DNA from: a virus | Virus record (IMG/VR): IMGVR_UViG_3300032242_000332 | Coordinates: 1-33,693 of that record | Length of the DNA stretch: 33,693 bases | Strand: one strand, 5' to 3' | Part shown: positions 9,201-16,440 of the stretch, one piece after another | How positions within the stretch are numbered: the stretch's first letter is position 1 | How the letters are laid out: every line of letters starts with the position of its first letter | Position numbers and translations under genes: made by a program | The notes under the pieces: model-generated | The model's input: the letters and a program-made list of their open reading frames with translations, nothing else | Told to the model about the DNA's origin: nothing | The model's database searches: none

Positions 9201-11715
9201 TAAAGATACAGTTAAAGATAGCAAGTCTTTTAAAGAAGGTGTAAGTCGTTTCTTAAATAGCGCAGAAACAATGCTATTTTCATCTGATGCCGCGCTAAAT
9301 AACGCTATTCGTAAAGAACTAGAAAGTGGTGGTAAGTCTTGGGATACTATCAAACAAATGATGTTTGAAAATAGTACGGCTCAAGCTACCCATGCCGATG
9401 CAGTTGCTATGCAATTTTTGCAAAAAGGTAATTTAGAATATGATCCTGCTGCTTATAAATGGAAAGCAGAGGTAGATAAGGGTAATAGTTGGTCTGATAT
9501 GGTTCATCAATTAGCAGATATTGCTAAAAAGAATGGATTAACTGTTGACGAAATGACTAACTATGCACAGCAAGCATTTGTTGCAGAGCGTTTAAAAGGT
9601 TTGTCTCAGTCTAAGCGTGAAGTATTTAGTCATATGACTCCAGCACAAATAGATGCAGGCATTAACTTTTTTAAAATGATTCCTGAACTACGAGAAGTGC
9701 AAAAGACTTGGAACAAAGTTCGTAAAAACGCTATGGACGTTGCAGTTAAAGGTGGTTTATATAGTGAAAAGCAAGCAGAAGAGTTGCTAGATATTATGGA
9801 CTATGTACCGTTTTATCGTATTGAACAGCTTGCACAAAACGCAGGTCCTAAAGAGTATGGTCGTGGTTTAATTGATTTTGCTAAGAACTACAAGATTGAG
9901 GGTAGTGAGCAAGAAGTTGCCAATATCTTTGACAACATGGAACGTTGGACTAGTTACACAGTATCTCGTGCCGTCAAGAACCGTACTGCTTTAAACCTAA
10001 AAAATACTGCCAAGGCTTTGTTCCCTGATGAAGTTAGAGATTTACGCCAAGATGAACGTGTTAAACGTGAACAAAATACTATTGATATATGGGAAGACGG
10101 TATCAAGCATAAGGTAGAGTTTAAAGACCCCTTGTTTGTACACGCATTTAATGGTATTGAATCTGCGGCTATTCCGCACTTTGGCATTATGTCTTCAATA
10201 GCTAATATCTTGCGTAAAAACATTGTGTTGATGCCTTTATTTTCTATTAGCCAGCTTTCACAAGATTCATTTGGTGCCATGCTTACTTCGGGTTTAAAAC
10301 ATCCTTGGTTATTACCTTTAGAAGTCGCTAAAGAATTTACTAAAACTTTAATGGGCAGAAGCGAAACAGCTAAAGAATTAGCATTATACGGAGCTACTGG
10401 AGTTCGTGACTACTCAGCTACCTTCGTACGTGATAGCGCAGAGATTCTTGCAGGTTTAAAACAAGATACTAAGTCTGGTGCATTTAAGCGTGCGCTTGAA
10501 AACTTTGCTATGGCTTCTGATAATGCAGTACGTCAGGCTATCTATAACATGACTATGAAGGAAACTAATGGGGACAAAGCTATGTCTGTTGAGCGTGCTT
10601 TTGAAATTATTAACTTCAAGCGTGCTGGTGCATCAGCTAAAATTCAAATGCTTCGTCAAGTAGTACCGTTCTTTGGTGCGTATTTACAAGCACAAAACGT
10701 AATTTATAAGACCCTATCGGGTAAAGGCATTTCTCCACAACAACGGTCAGAAGCTATAAAGACGCTAGTTGGTAATACGTTAAAGATCGGTGCTTTAGCA
10801 TTTATGTATGCCGCTTTGTGTGCAGATGATGATGAGTATCAGAAGATGGATCCGCAGATTCGTGACCACCACTTGATGATTCCGGGTACTCCATTTATGT
10901 TACCACTGCGCCAAGACTTAACTTTATTGCCTAAACTTGTTGCTGAATATACCTATTTGGGTATGACTGATAATGCGTTTACTGATGGTAAGAAGATTCG
11001 CCGTGCTATGGGTAACTCTCTAGCCAATATGGTAATGAGTCCAACTGCCGTACCCCAAGCGTTTAAGCCTATTTTGGAAGTAGCAACAAACCATGACTTC
11101 TTTACTGGTCGTTCTATTATCGGTCAGGGTATCGCTGGCAAAGTAACAGAAGAACAATATACTGCAACAACTTCTGAATTAGCTAAATTTATTGGTAGTT
11201 CGGGATTGATTGCGCCTGTAAACGTTGACCATCTTATTAAAGGTTACTTGGGTACTACTGGCGGTTTAGGTTTGCAATTAACTAATGCTGTAATTAACGG
11301 TTCTAATGGTATCCCTGCACCTGAAAAAAGCTGGCAAGATGCCCTTGCTTCTACACCAGGTCTAAGCGCTTTTGTTGCTAAAGAATATGGCAACGCAGAT
11401 AAGAATGACTACTATGAACTTAGAGATGAAGTAAATAAAGCAAACAATACTTTTAACTCTATGAAGAAAGATGGTCGTGTTCAAGATGCTAAAGAGTTTT
11501 TAGAAGAGAATAAAGATGTTTTAAAGGTTAAATCTCAAGTAAACAATATCAATAACCAACTGACCAAACTACGTGAACGTGAAAAGCAAATTTACGCTGC
11601 GCCCGAAACTAAAATGAGCGCTGAAAAGAAAGGGCAAGAAATTGCTCGGATTCGGGAAATAGAAAAGAAATTGCTTTCCAATGTGCATAAGCTAAGACAA
11701 CAAGCTGGCTACTAA
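6271..11715 (+). CDS. Giant polyvalent-type virion protein with HETVH zincin motif
   Basis: This 1814-residue protein has GGAG five bases before the ATG. The N-terminus (GPMEFPDSMSQDEIASAI, residues 10-27) is a short module I associate with large phage virion proteins. A Gly zipper lies near residues 311-330 (AGLGALGGGIFGGIAG) and could contact membrane. Residues about 490-620 are Pro/Glu-rich and probably disordered. A zincin-like motif, HETVHGF, is at residues 812-818, with downstream acidic candidates E864 and E868 in LTEFASEL. The region from about 1290 to 1470 (NILRKNIVLMPLFSISQL and following) resembles the large polyvalent protein-associated domains described by Iyer, Aravind and colleagues, LPD38-like in my judgement. 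The C-terminus is a charged coiled coil. It is probably injected with the DNA and acts on host proteins; that is inference. A separate small frame lies inside it at 7904-8080. Confidence 0.72.
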   Translation: MPVVNIKGVGPMEFPDSMSQDEIASAIHNDVLPKFPDLAAKTSRTWGEAATDIGASLTKGVGQLAQLPGQIGELAGITSPQEEDTGLQGIGKRLEKFGQESKSTTLKGKEAVRDQKIAAAEGILPEFGTAIKETIKDPALLTSFFAEQLPNLVGGWGGGMIARTGTKALMRAATEEAIGKAGVSGAVATNAIMQGADIGSDTYHTVYDQLKKQNPNMDDDQLNGIALAKGRMAAIEAAGISFAATKLPGGTTIEKMLAGKGAKGVGAHGLLKGLAEEAASEALEEGGGKFASNVNVQEALPGTSLTKGVGAAAGLGALGGGIFGGIAGHVNASNEPAVHEAHAKAVETGKPQPIPATLALPYDPNVGQQVMYVYPDGSMAFPSEANRFMNANAPEASQAALEEKFAPQPIGPAPAPITAEQVSGLNIGPTAAIRKLIVGKDLNDPAQAAEVKGHLESYLEGNRSPRIINAVTDFLTRPEFIAPTAPVVEAPAVTTPEPKKRMKKLKPTAEERAAEEVPTPDEQAALQAELNAELGQEPQSLENQNVGETTTPISGTSEPSVRVPSNRPSAATGVGQTERRGVVPVGNVIGQPTGGEAPVQRALEEPTKPLLLEPANTELNARQAREYKEAAANYLEKANYMGPRALENLAGDLYSGENLKDAKRFQRGLSENQKGFVQKKIDELNKYERRGTAYNEARTKQQEARKAFEGTLEEEGPLVERVKQGAKTYALVSAVQRGDLSAALNEIAKDTSNTFNILEKLVSNRLLANKGTLPKIEIVPASVLKGGAAQYNPFTDTVQIAEGEVDSHTVLHETVHGFLHSLIQKFEQEGAKNKGITDLNNLYEFVKDKHPELADRYGMESLTEFASELMSNRDFQQDLAQIPYRVENQSLFTAFIRAVLNALGLSPTQKLSALARGLMAADQSIAMGRAVQERVVTGQETLPIAKVNREDLAANYKATGAEQRAKPTEETGPFQTIKDTVKDSKSFKEGVSRFLNSAETMLFSSDAALNNAIRKELESGGKSWDTIKQMMFENSTAQATHADAVAMQFLQKGNLEYDPAAYKWKAEVDKGNSWSDMVHQLADIAKKNGLTVDEMTNYAQQAFVAERLKGLSQSKREVFSHMTPAQIDAGINFFKMIPELREVQKTWNKVRKNAMDVAVKGGLYSEKQAEELLDIMDYVPFYRIEQLAQNAGPKEYGRGLIDFAKNYKIEGSEQEVANIFDNMERWTSYTVSRAVKNRTALNLKNTAKALFPDEVRDLRQDERVKREQNTIDIWEDGIKHKVEFKDPLFVHAFNGIESAAIPHFGIMSSIANILRKNIVLMPLFSISQLSQDSFGAMLTSGLKHPWLLPLEVAKEFTKTLMGRSETAKELALYGATGVRDYSATFVRDSAEILAGLKQDTKSGAFKRALENFAMASDNAVRQAIYNMTMKETNGDKAMSVERAFEIINFKRAGASAKIQMLRQVVPFFGAYLQAQNVIYKTLSGKGISPQQRSEAIKTLVGNTLKIGALAFMYAALCADDDEYQKMDPQIRDHHLMIPGTPFMLPLRQDLTLLPKLVAEYTYLGMTDNAFTDGKKIRRAMGNSLANMVMSPTAVPQAFKPILEVATNHDFFTGRSIIGQGIAGKVTEEQYTATTSELAKFIGSSGLIAPVNVDHLIKGYLGTTGGLGLQLTNAVINGSNGIPAPEKSWQDALASTPGLSAFVAKEYGNADKNDYYELRDEVNKANNTFNSMKKDGRVQDAKEFLEENKDVLKVKSQVNNINNQLTKLREREKQIYAAPETKMSAEKKGQEIARIREIEKKLLSNVHKLRQQAGY
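7904..8080 (+). CDS. Nested out-of-frame small gene inside the giant virion gene
   Basis: This is a 58-codon frame in the +1 phase relative to the surrounding gene. GGAG at 7893-7896 lies seven bases before the ATG at 7904, a textbook ribosome binding site. The product is acidic and amphipathic, with HLSAEQVNQAFECLA, APPPELDKLNDEEWFLLGML and LAEKHQSSVH segments. It reads like a natural helical protein, not like the Leu/Val-only translations that other shadow frames of this gene give. It sits where the main product is a disordered Pro/Gly/Ser-rich linker (about residues 545-603), where a second reading frame can evolve most freely. I recall similar short LS-x-E-Q-V...PPEL...EEW phage proteins but cannot name a family. 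The longer upstream ATG at 7862 has no comparable Shine-Dalgarno. Confidence 0.6.
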   Translation: MLERLLHLSAEQVNQAFECLATDQAPPPELDKLNDEEWFLLGMLLDNLLAEKHQSSVH

Positions 11716-11738
11716 AAAATACCCCGCCGAAGCGGGGT
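11714..11738 (-). terminator. Intrinsic terminator for the leftward operon
   Basis: On the - strand ACCCCGC and GCGGGGT form a perfect 7-bp stem closing a UUCG tetraloop, followed by A and then six T (complement of 11714-11719). UUCG closed by C-G is an unusually stable loop. On the + strand the same stem has a CGAA loop and no T tract, so it is mainly a terminator for leftward transcription. It lies immediately after the stop of the rightward giant gene, between the convergent blocks. Confidence 0.88.
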
Positions 11739-11782
11739 TAAATCCTCAATGTGGGGTCGAGGAGAAGAGTGAGGTAACTATA

Positions 11783-11959
11783 TCACTTAACTCTCCAAAT
11801 CCGCAAGCCAAATTTCCCATTTTCTACAACTTGTTTGCAAACAACTTCAATTCCTAGCCGTTCCGCTTCTTCCAATATTTCTTTGGCGTGGGCTTTACGG
11901 TCTAGGCAAGGTATAAAAATAGACTGCTCAGGTTCAAACCGTTTCCACGGGATTAGCAT
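11783..11959 (-). CDS. Small hypothetical protein at the end of the replication operon
   Basis: From the ATG at 11959 this gives a 58-residue protein; an ATG at 11983 would add eight residues, and neither has a clear Shine-Dalgarno. The start overlaps the 3' end of the primase-helicase gene by 26 nt. The sequence looks like a compact alpha/beta protein: a strand (SIFIPC), a helix rich in Ala and Glu (DRKAHAKEILEEAERLG), then two strands (IEVVCKQVVENGKFGLRIWRV). It is the last gene before the terminator. I do not recognise a family and assign no function. Confidence 0.6.
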   Translation of the reverse strand: MLIPWKRFEPEQSIFIPCLDRKAHAKEILEEAERLGIEVVCKQVVENGKFGLRIWRVK

Positions 11960-14792
11960 TATCTGATTCAGAATCTTTAACATTTAATAGTGCTTCTTCT
12001 CTAAAGAATTCCAGTTTAGTCGCATCAAATACTAGGGCTGGTGCGTTTAAGTTAGTATCTACTATAGTCCCTGAAGTCATACGCTTACGTTTCTGACCCA
12101 AGAAAGCCCCACTTTTTTTGTGCATAGCCAAAGATTCGTCAAAGTTTAACTGGGCTTTATTACATTCGGCACGATACTCTTTAGCAACTACATAAAGAAG
12201 CTTTGTATCAGGCTCATAGCGTGCGGTTAATGCGCCCCTTGGTTCTCTAATCGGACCTGTTTCCAAGCCTGTCTTGTGGTCTTTCTTGCCGTTAATAACC
12301 AGCACCTCATGAAACTTACGCTGAATAAACCCGCTCAAGAAGTCGCTATTCTCAGCCACCATAAGCTTGTTCTGCGCCCTAGATTCCTTAATATGCTTGA
12401 CTATAAAAGCCATCACAGGTTTAGGGTCGATGTTATGTAGTCCCAAGTTCTTAGCAATAATTCCACCAGTCATAGCGATTGCCGCCATAGCTGACCAATA
12501 GCGTTCTTGAGACTTAATGTCTGCCGCCCGCTCAATCTTGTTTTGTATTTGATTTAAAAACTCAATTACTTCAGGTAGATGCCCAACCACATACTGCATG
12601 AATGGAAATATAGCGTGTCCGTAGTTAGTATGCAGACGGCTAAAGTGTTCCCTTGCCCATAGCGGATCATCGTTAGGGTCATTAAATATATGTAGTTCTA
12701 AGATACGCATCAGTTCGCCTTCAGGAAAAGCCTTGATAGAAAGCAAGTCATCTCGTAGGGAGCGGTTAGAAGTTGTAATAAGCCCTGTCGCCCACTTGGT
12801 ATGGTTAAGACGTTCTGCATTATTCTGTGACTGCATACGGTTCTTAGCACGACCTTCGGTAATGTCATAAGCCAAGTTAGACTTTTGGTCGGGTGGTAGG
12901 TTAGTCATCTCGTCGTACAAGATAGGGATGTTCTGCATCGTACCAATCCGTTGTAGCTTCTGATTGTATGTATCCTTAGTACGCATAAAGCTTTCATCAG
13001 GGTGTCCATAAATACTGCCGATGGTATGAAGAACCGTAGTCTTTCCTGATCCTGAACCCTGCGACTTAAGACTAAGTAAGTAACCTTTTAGATTGGTGAA
13101 CTTAAGCAGTGTGTTACCAAAACCCATAAAAAAAGCAAAAGCTTTAGCTTCCATCTGTTCTCTAGCATACGCATTGACAACATCTTTCCAAACATGGAAG
13201 TCGCCCTTCTGCCTGAACATTGGTACAAGTTCAATAGTCGTAGCTGTTGGAGGACTGTATTTAACCCCATCTGCGGTAATCTCTTGGTCGCCAATAATAA
13301 ATCCGTCGTTATCAGGAAGCCAACCAAACTGTTTACGTGCTAGTTCTGCCTCTGTGGTAGCTTGCAATTCCTCCACCCATCTTGTTATATAAGCCATAAG
13401 TATGTCCTGTTTCTTGCCTAATACTGCCAAGCCATGCTTAGCAATCGTGTCTCTAAATCTATCCTTAGCTAGTACATCCGTTAGAGGCATGATGAATTCT
13501 TTAACACCATCTTTTGGTAAATGCAGACGCATCAAAAGACTCTCGCCTCTATCGGGGTCATTCATACGTTTAACTACATAGAAGTCATATGGGTAGATCA
13601 TTACTACTTCTTCTACGCCTTCTTCATCTTTTAATTTGGTATAGATACCACCAGCCGCACCTCTTGTATATGGGAACGGATACTTAGGAATTTGATATGT
13701 TGTAGGCTCTTCGCCTTCTTCTTGTGCTGGAACTTCTACAATATTGTCTTCTTCTTTAGCTTCATTAAACTCTTTGCCCAGTTGGATAGGAGAAGTAATG
13801 TTGTGAGGACATCCTTGGCAAGGTGCTGGGTTTAGCTTCTTAAATGTAGCGCAGGTATAAGGACCTTTAGTTTCATTAGCCTTACGTTCCGTTGCTTGTG
13901 CAGAATAATCGGGGTGTTTGTTGGAAAACGTATGAATGGCTTTATCTCTATCCACACACTGCTGGGCAATACTTAGCCCTCCCCTCCAAAGCGGTTCATC
14001 TATTGTCGCCTGATTTTCGTAAATATGTAGCAGTTGTGGACAACCTTCTCCCTTAGCACTTTTAATCATGATGGTTTTAAAGCGAGAGATATTGTTACCC
14101 ATCAAAGCTAGGGTCATCGCATCCATCTGACGAGGTACAAAAGGTTTGCCAGCCATGCCAGCAAATATATCCTGCTCTACTGTATTAAAAACATCTTGTA
14201 GGATAGAGATATTCACCTGGGGAGCTGATAGTAGTATTTCAACTGTGGCTGGATTCTCAACGTCTTTAAAGTTAAGGGTATTTGGAATCCGCAGGATTCT
14301 AGCGGAATCCGCAGTGACGGAGGGGTCTGCCTCAAGCTTATGCTGGACGCATAGGGCTTTTAATTTTTCGGCAAGGGGTTTCCATTCATCGCTTGGCAAA
14401 ACCTCTTCTAGCGCCCAGTATGCGTGTATGCCACGCCCTGAATTAACTACTGTGGGTCTAGGTAGTTTTGTATCTTTAATGAACGCTTTAAGCGCAGTCA
14501 TACCTTCTGCTTGGTCAGCATAGGGTTTACCCATACCACAATCTATGTCGATAAAGAAACACTTTAAAGACTGGGCATTCTTAGCGGTGCGACCTTCTTT
14601 GGGGTCAGCAAACGAAGCTAAGGCAAAGTACGCATTATATTGTTCATCAACTAATTTTTGTGCTAGTGCATTTACTTCTTCAATACTTCCCACAAACTTC
14701 TGTCTTGGGCTTGCATCTTCTTTTAGTCCTACCACACAGTACGACCCAGTATTGGGAAGCACTGCGGATAGAAAATTATTTGTTTCTAACAT
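11934..14792 (-). CDS. Primase-helicase: AEP-type primase fused to DUF927-like helicase
   Basis: This is a 952-residue protein. The N-terminal region has the archaeo-eukaryotic primase pattern: FFIDIDCG with metal-binding D82 and D84, SGRGIHAYW with H123, and DSARILRIPNTLNFK around 162-176 for nucleotide binding. A Cys cluster (CATFKKLNPAPCQGC) follows near residue 320 and may bind zinc. The C-terminal half is DUF927-like, with GWLPDNDGFIIG, Walker A GSGSGKTT (K584) and Walker B ILYDEM. Together these would synthesise primers and unwind DNA at the fork. The gene lies in the same operon as the putative single-strand binding protein, an SNF2 helicase and DNA polymerase. I see no separate DnaB-type helicase in the window. 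Confidence 0.87.
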   Translation of the reverse strand: MLETNNFLSAVLPNTGSYCVVGLKEDASPRQKFVGSIEEVNALAQKLVDEQYNAYFALASFADPKEGRTAKNAQSLKCFFIDIDCGMGKPYADQAEGMTALKAFIKDTKLPRPTVVNSGRGIHAYWALEEVLPSDEWKPLAEKLKALCVQHKLEADPSVTADSARILRIPNTLNFKDVENPATVEILLSAPQVNISILQDVFNTVEQDIFAGMAGKPFVPRQMDAMTLALMGNNISRFKTIMIKSAKGEGCPQLLHIYENQATIDEPLWRGGLSIAQQCVDRDKAIHTFSNKHPDYSAQATERKANETKGPYTCATFKKLNPAPCQGCPHNITSPIQLGKEFNEAKEEDNIVEVPAQEEGEEPTTYQIPKYPFPYTRGAAGGIYTKLKDEEGVEEVVMIYPYDFYVVKRMNDPDRGESLLMRLHLPKDGVKEFIMPLTDVLAKDRFRDTIAKHGLAVLGKKQDILMAYITRWVEELQATTEAELARKQFGWLPDNDGFIIGDQEITADGVKYSPPTATTIELVPMFRQKGDFHVWKDVVNAYAREQMEAKAFAFFMGFGNTLLKFTNLKGYLLSLKSQGSGSGKTTVLHTIGSIYGHPDESFMRTKDTYNQKLQRIGTMQNIPILYDEMTNLPPDQKSNLAYDITEGRAKNRMQSQNNAERLNHTKWATGLITTSNRSLRDDLLSIKAFPEGELMRILELHIFNDPNDDPLWAREHFSRLHTNYGHAIFPFMQYVVGHLPEVIEFLNQIQNKIERAADIKSQERYWSAMAAIAMTGGIIAKNLGLHNIDPKPVMAFIVKHIKESRAQNKLMVAENSDFLSGFIQRKFHEVLVINGKKDHKTGLETGPIREPRGALTARYEPDTKLLYVVAKEYRAECNKAQLNFDESLAMHKKSGAFLGQKRKRMTSGTIVDTNLNAPALVFDATKLEFFREEALLNVKDSESDNANPVETV

Positions 14793-14813
14793 AGCCGCCT
14801 TTAGCCGTCAGTA

Positions 14814-14852
14814 AAAAGGATGGGCAGGGATATGACGGCGGTATATCCTTTT
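14814..14852 (-). promoter_or_regulatory. Possible attenuator hairpin upstream of the primase gene
   Basis: In the 88-nt gap before the primase gene the - strand can form AAAAGGAT...ATCCTTTT (outer 8-bp stem, with one further T after it), or alternatively an inner GGATAT...ATATCC stem. Mutually exclusive stems ending in a T run can act as a leaky terminator between regulator and primase. The stem is A/T-rich and the call is tentative. Confidence 0.25.
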
Positions 14853-14880
14853 CGGTAGCTAACCTAGCCCCCCAACACAA

Positions 14881-15111
14881 CTAATCTAATTTATCAATAA
14901 GCTTTTGCATCTTTTCCCAATGCTGTTCAGAAACATTGGAAGTACCACGAAACCAAGAATAAACTGTCACTCGGGATACATTAAAGAATTGAGCTATATC
15001 AGTTACAGGAATTTCCTTTTTGATACATATCTTTCCTAATTGCACCCCGATCTTGGATTTGTCCGAAGCTTTTACCTCATTGATAAAGCCACTCGCATAT
15101 CCTGTAGACAT
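14881..15111 (-). CDS. Cro/CI-type helix-turn-helix DNA-binding protein
   Basis: This is a 76-residue protein. A helix-turn-helix is visible at about residues 34-55: VTDIAQFFNVSRVTVYSWF, with the typical A-x3-N/G-V-S-x2-T-V recognition pattern. It is a single-domain DNA-binding protein of Cro/CI length with no protease or dimerisation domain, so it is more like Cro or a small operon regulator than a full lambda-type CI. It starts three bases after the putative single-strand binding protein gene stops and precedes the primase gene. Regulation of the replication operon is the natural inference; its operator is not identified. Confidence 0.82.
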   Translation of the reverse strand: MSTGYASGFINEVKASDKSKIGVQLGKICIKKEIPVTDIAQFFNVSRVTVYSWFRGTSNVSEQHWEKMQKLIDKLD

Positions 15112-15114
15112 GAA

Positions 15115-15987
15115 TTACTCCTCATCATCCCAGTCAGAAAGAACTTTAGCTAAATCCTTTTTGGGGGTAGGCTCTTCTTTCTTAGCGGTACGCTTAACTG
15201 GTTCGACTTCTAGTTCAACAGGCTTGGCTTTGATTTCTGCTTTTGGTGCTTCTAATGCAGGGGTATCATCTTTGGCTTTAGCGACTGTCATAGTAATTGC
15301 TTTAATTGCTTCGGTACTCTTACCTTGTTCAATCGCAGTTTGAATCTCGTTTGATTCCAAGAAACGTACTGGTTTGAATGTAATCTTAGGTGTAGAGCTT
15401 GCAGTATCAAAACGCATCTCAGTTACAACTGCAGTAATAGGAACTCCTTTAGCACCAATCATCTTGGCATACATTTGGAGAGGCCATTTACCAGCTTCAC
15501 CTTCGCCAAAGATTGAGGTAGAAGGAAGAACTAATTGGAATACATCTCCACCAATATCGTTATCCAACACAACTGCAATACGCTGGCTAAAACGGCAAGC
15601 ACGACCATCGCCTTGACCTGAGCCTTTAATATTTTGTGGGCAGTTAGCACATCCAGTAGATTGTGGTGTTTCTACAGATTTATCAGGATAGTCGCCATTA
15701 GCAGACCAACAATCAGGAGGCGCAGATACGCCTTTCTTGTATGTACCAGCATAGTATGTACGAGCAACTTTTGAGGAAGCCGCAACAATAACCACATTCA
15801 GATTACGTTCTTCTTTTTGTGCAATCTCTTTTCCGTTTACTAACAAGCGCCATACACCGCCCTCGATAGAGATACGTTTGCTACCACCGCCACCACTACC
15901 CATCAGGGCTTTAGTAGTATCATCCAACTCCAACGCTTGTAAGTGCGCTGGTAAACCCATATCCAACATAGCAAGTTCTTTGCTCAT
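15115..15987 (-). CDS. Putative single-stranded DNA-binding protein
   Basis: I chose the ATG at 15987 (290 residues) because GGAG at 15997-15994 lies six bases upstream. An in-frame ATG at 15999 adds four residues but has no Shine-Dalgarno and would bury this site. The N-terminal region has an SGGGGSKR linker, then beta-rich sequence with a Cys set (PPDCW, TGCANCP, GRACRF) that could form a zinc site as in T4 gp32. The C-terminus is a long Lys/Glu/Pro-rich tail ending in SDWDDEE, the acidic tail typical of proteins such as T7 gp2.5 and gp32 that recruit replication partners. It sits directly before the regulator and primase genes. The function is inferred from these features; no named family was confirmed. 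Confidence 0.66.
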   Translation of the reverse strand: MSKELAMLDMGLPAHLQALELDDTTKALMGSGGGGSKRISIEGGVWRLLVNGKEIAQKEERNLNVVIVAASSKVARTYYAGTYKKGVSAPPDCWSANGDYPDKSVETPQSTGCANCPQNIKGSGQGDGRACRFSQRIAVVLDNDIGGDVFQLVLPSTSIFGEGEAGKWPLQMYAKMIGAKGVPITAVVTEMRFDTASSTPKITFKPVRFLESNEIQTAIEQGKSTEAIKAITMTVAKAKDDTPALEAPKAEIKAKPVELEVEPVKRTAKKEEPTPKKDLAKVLSDWDDEE

Positions 15988-15999
15988 CATCTTCTCCAT

Positions 16000-16386
16000 T
16001 TATTTACGACGTACAACTACTGTGTATTCAGCATCCGCTTGAAGCCCCGGCGGGTGCAGATCGGGGTTTTCTTCTAAGAATGTTTCCACATTCGCATTAG
16101 AAATTCTTTGGTGTAGAAAGTGCATGGCATCGTGTTCCTTCATAAACGCATAAAGGGATTCCCAATCACTTGTCCAGTACCGCTTGTTTAGTTTTCTCGT
16201 AACCGTACCAAATTGAGTACGCAAACCATCAGTACCTACTTCTTTACAAATGTCTAATAGTTCGTTCTTGATAATGGCTTCTTGTTCTTCAAGTTCTCTA
16301 GCTTGCTTTTCAAGTGCATATCGTTGGTCACGAATCTTTACATATACTTTAACTAGCTTGTCAGCCGTTGCTTCATGTTGACTCAT
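16000..16386 (-). CDS. Conserved phage protein of unknown function, N-terminal coiled coil
   Basis: This is a 128-residue protein with AAGGAG upstream of the ATG. Residues 15-50 form a charged helix (IRDQRYALEKQARELEEQEA) likely to be a coiled coil. The C-terminal half has a compact motif set: YWTSDWESLYAFMKEHDAMH, FLEENPDLHPPGL and YTVVVRRK. I have seen this combination in phage and prophage genes beside single-strand binding or recombination genes, without an assigned function. Here too it directly precedes the putative single-strand binding protein gene, whose ATG at 15999 abuts its stop. A role in DNA metabolism is inferred from that position. Confidence 0.75.
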   Translation of the reverse strand: MSQHEATADKLVKVYVKIRDQRYALEKQARELEEQEAIIKNELLDICKEVGTDGLRTQFGTVTRKLNKRYWTSDWESLYAFMKEHDAMHFLHQRISNANVETFLEENPDLHPPGLQADAEYTVVVRRK

Positions 16387-16411
16387 CTCTTCTCCTTTCG
16401 GTTATATCCAC

Positions 16412-16440
16412 AATTTACTCCTATTCCTTTACACTGTCAA
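16412..16440 (-). promoter_or_regulatory. Candidate sigma-70 promoter
   Basis: On the - strand TTGACA (16440-16435) is followed after 17 nt by TAAATT (16417-16412), a consensus -35 with a four-of-six -10. It lies in the gap between the SNF2 helicase gene and the gene starting at 16386, so it could give the 16.4-11.8 kb genes their own transcript. The -10 is weak. Confidence 0.4.

Noticed and set aside
13093-14814. Several + strand frames of 89-125 codons opposite the primase gene
   Set aside because: They are antisense to strongly conserved primase and helicase motifs and have Ser-rich shadow composition.
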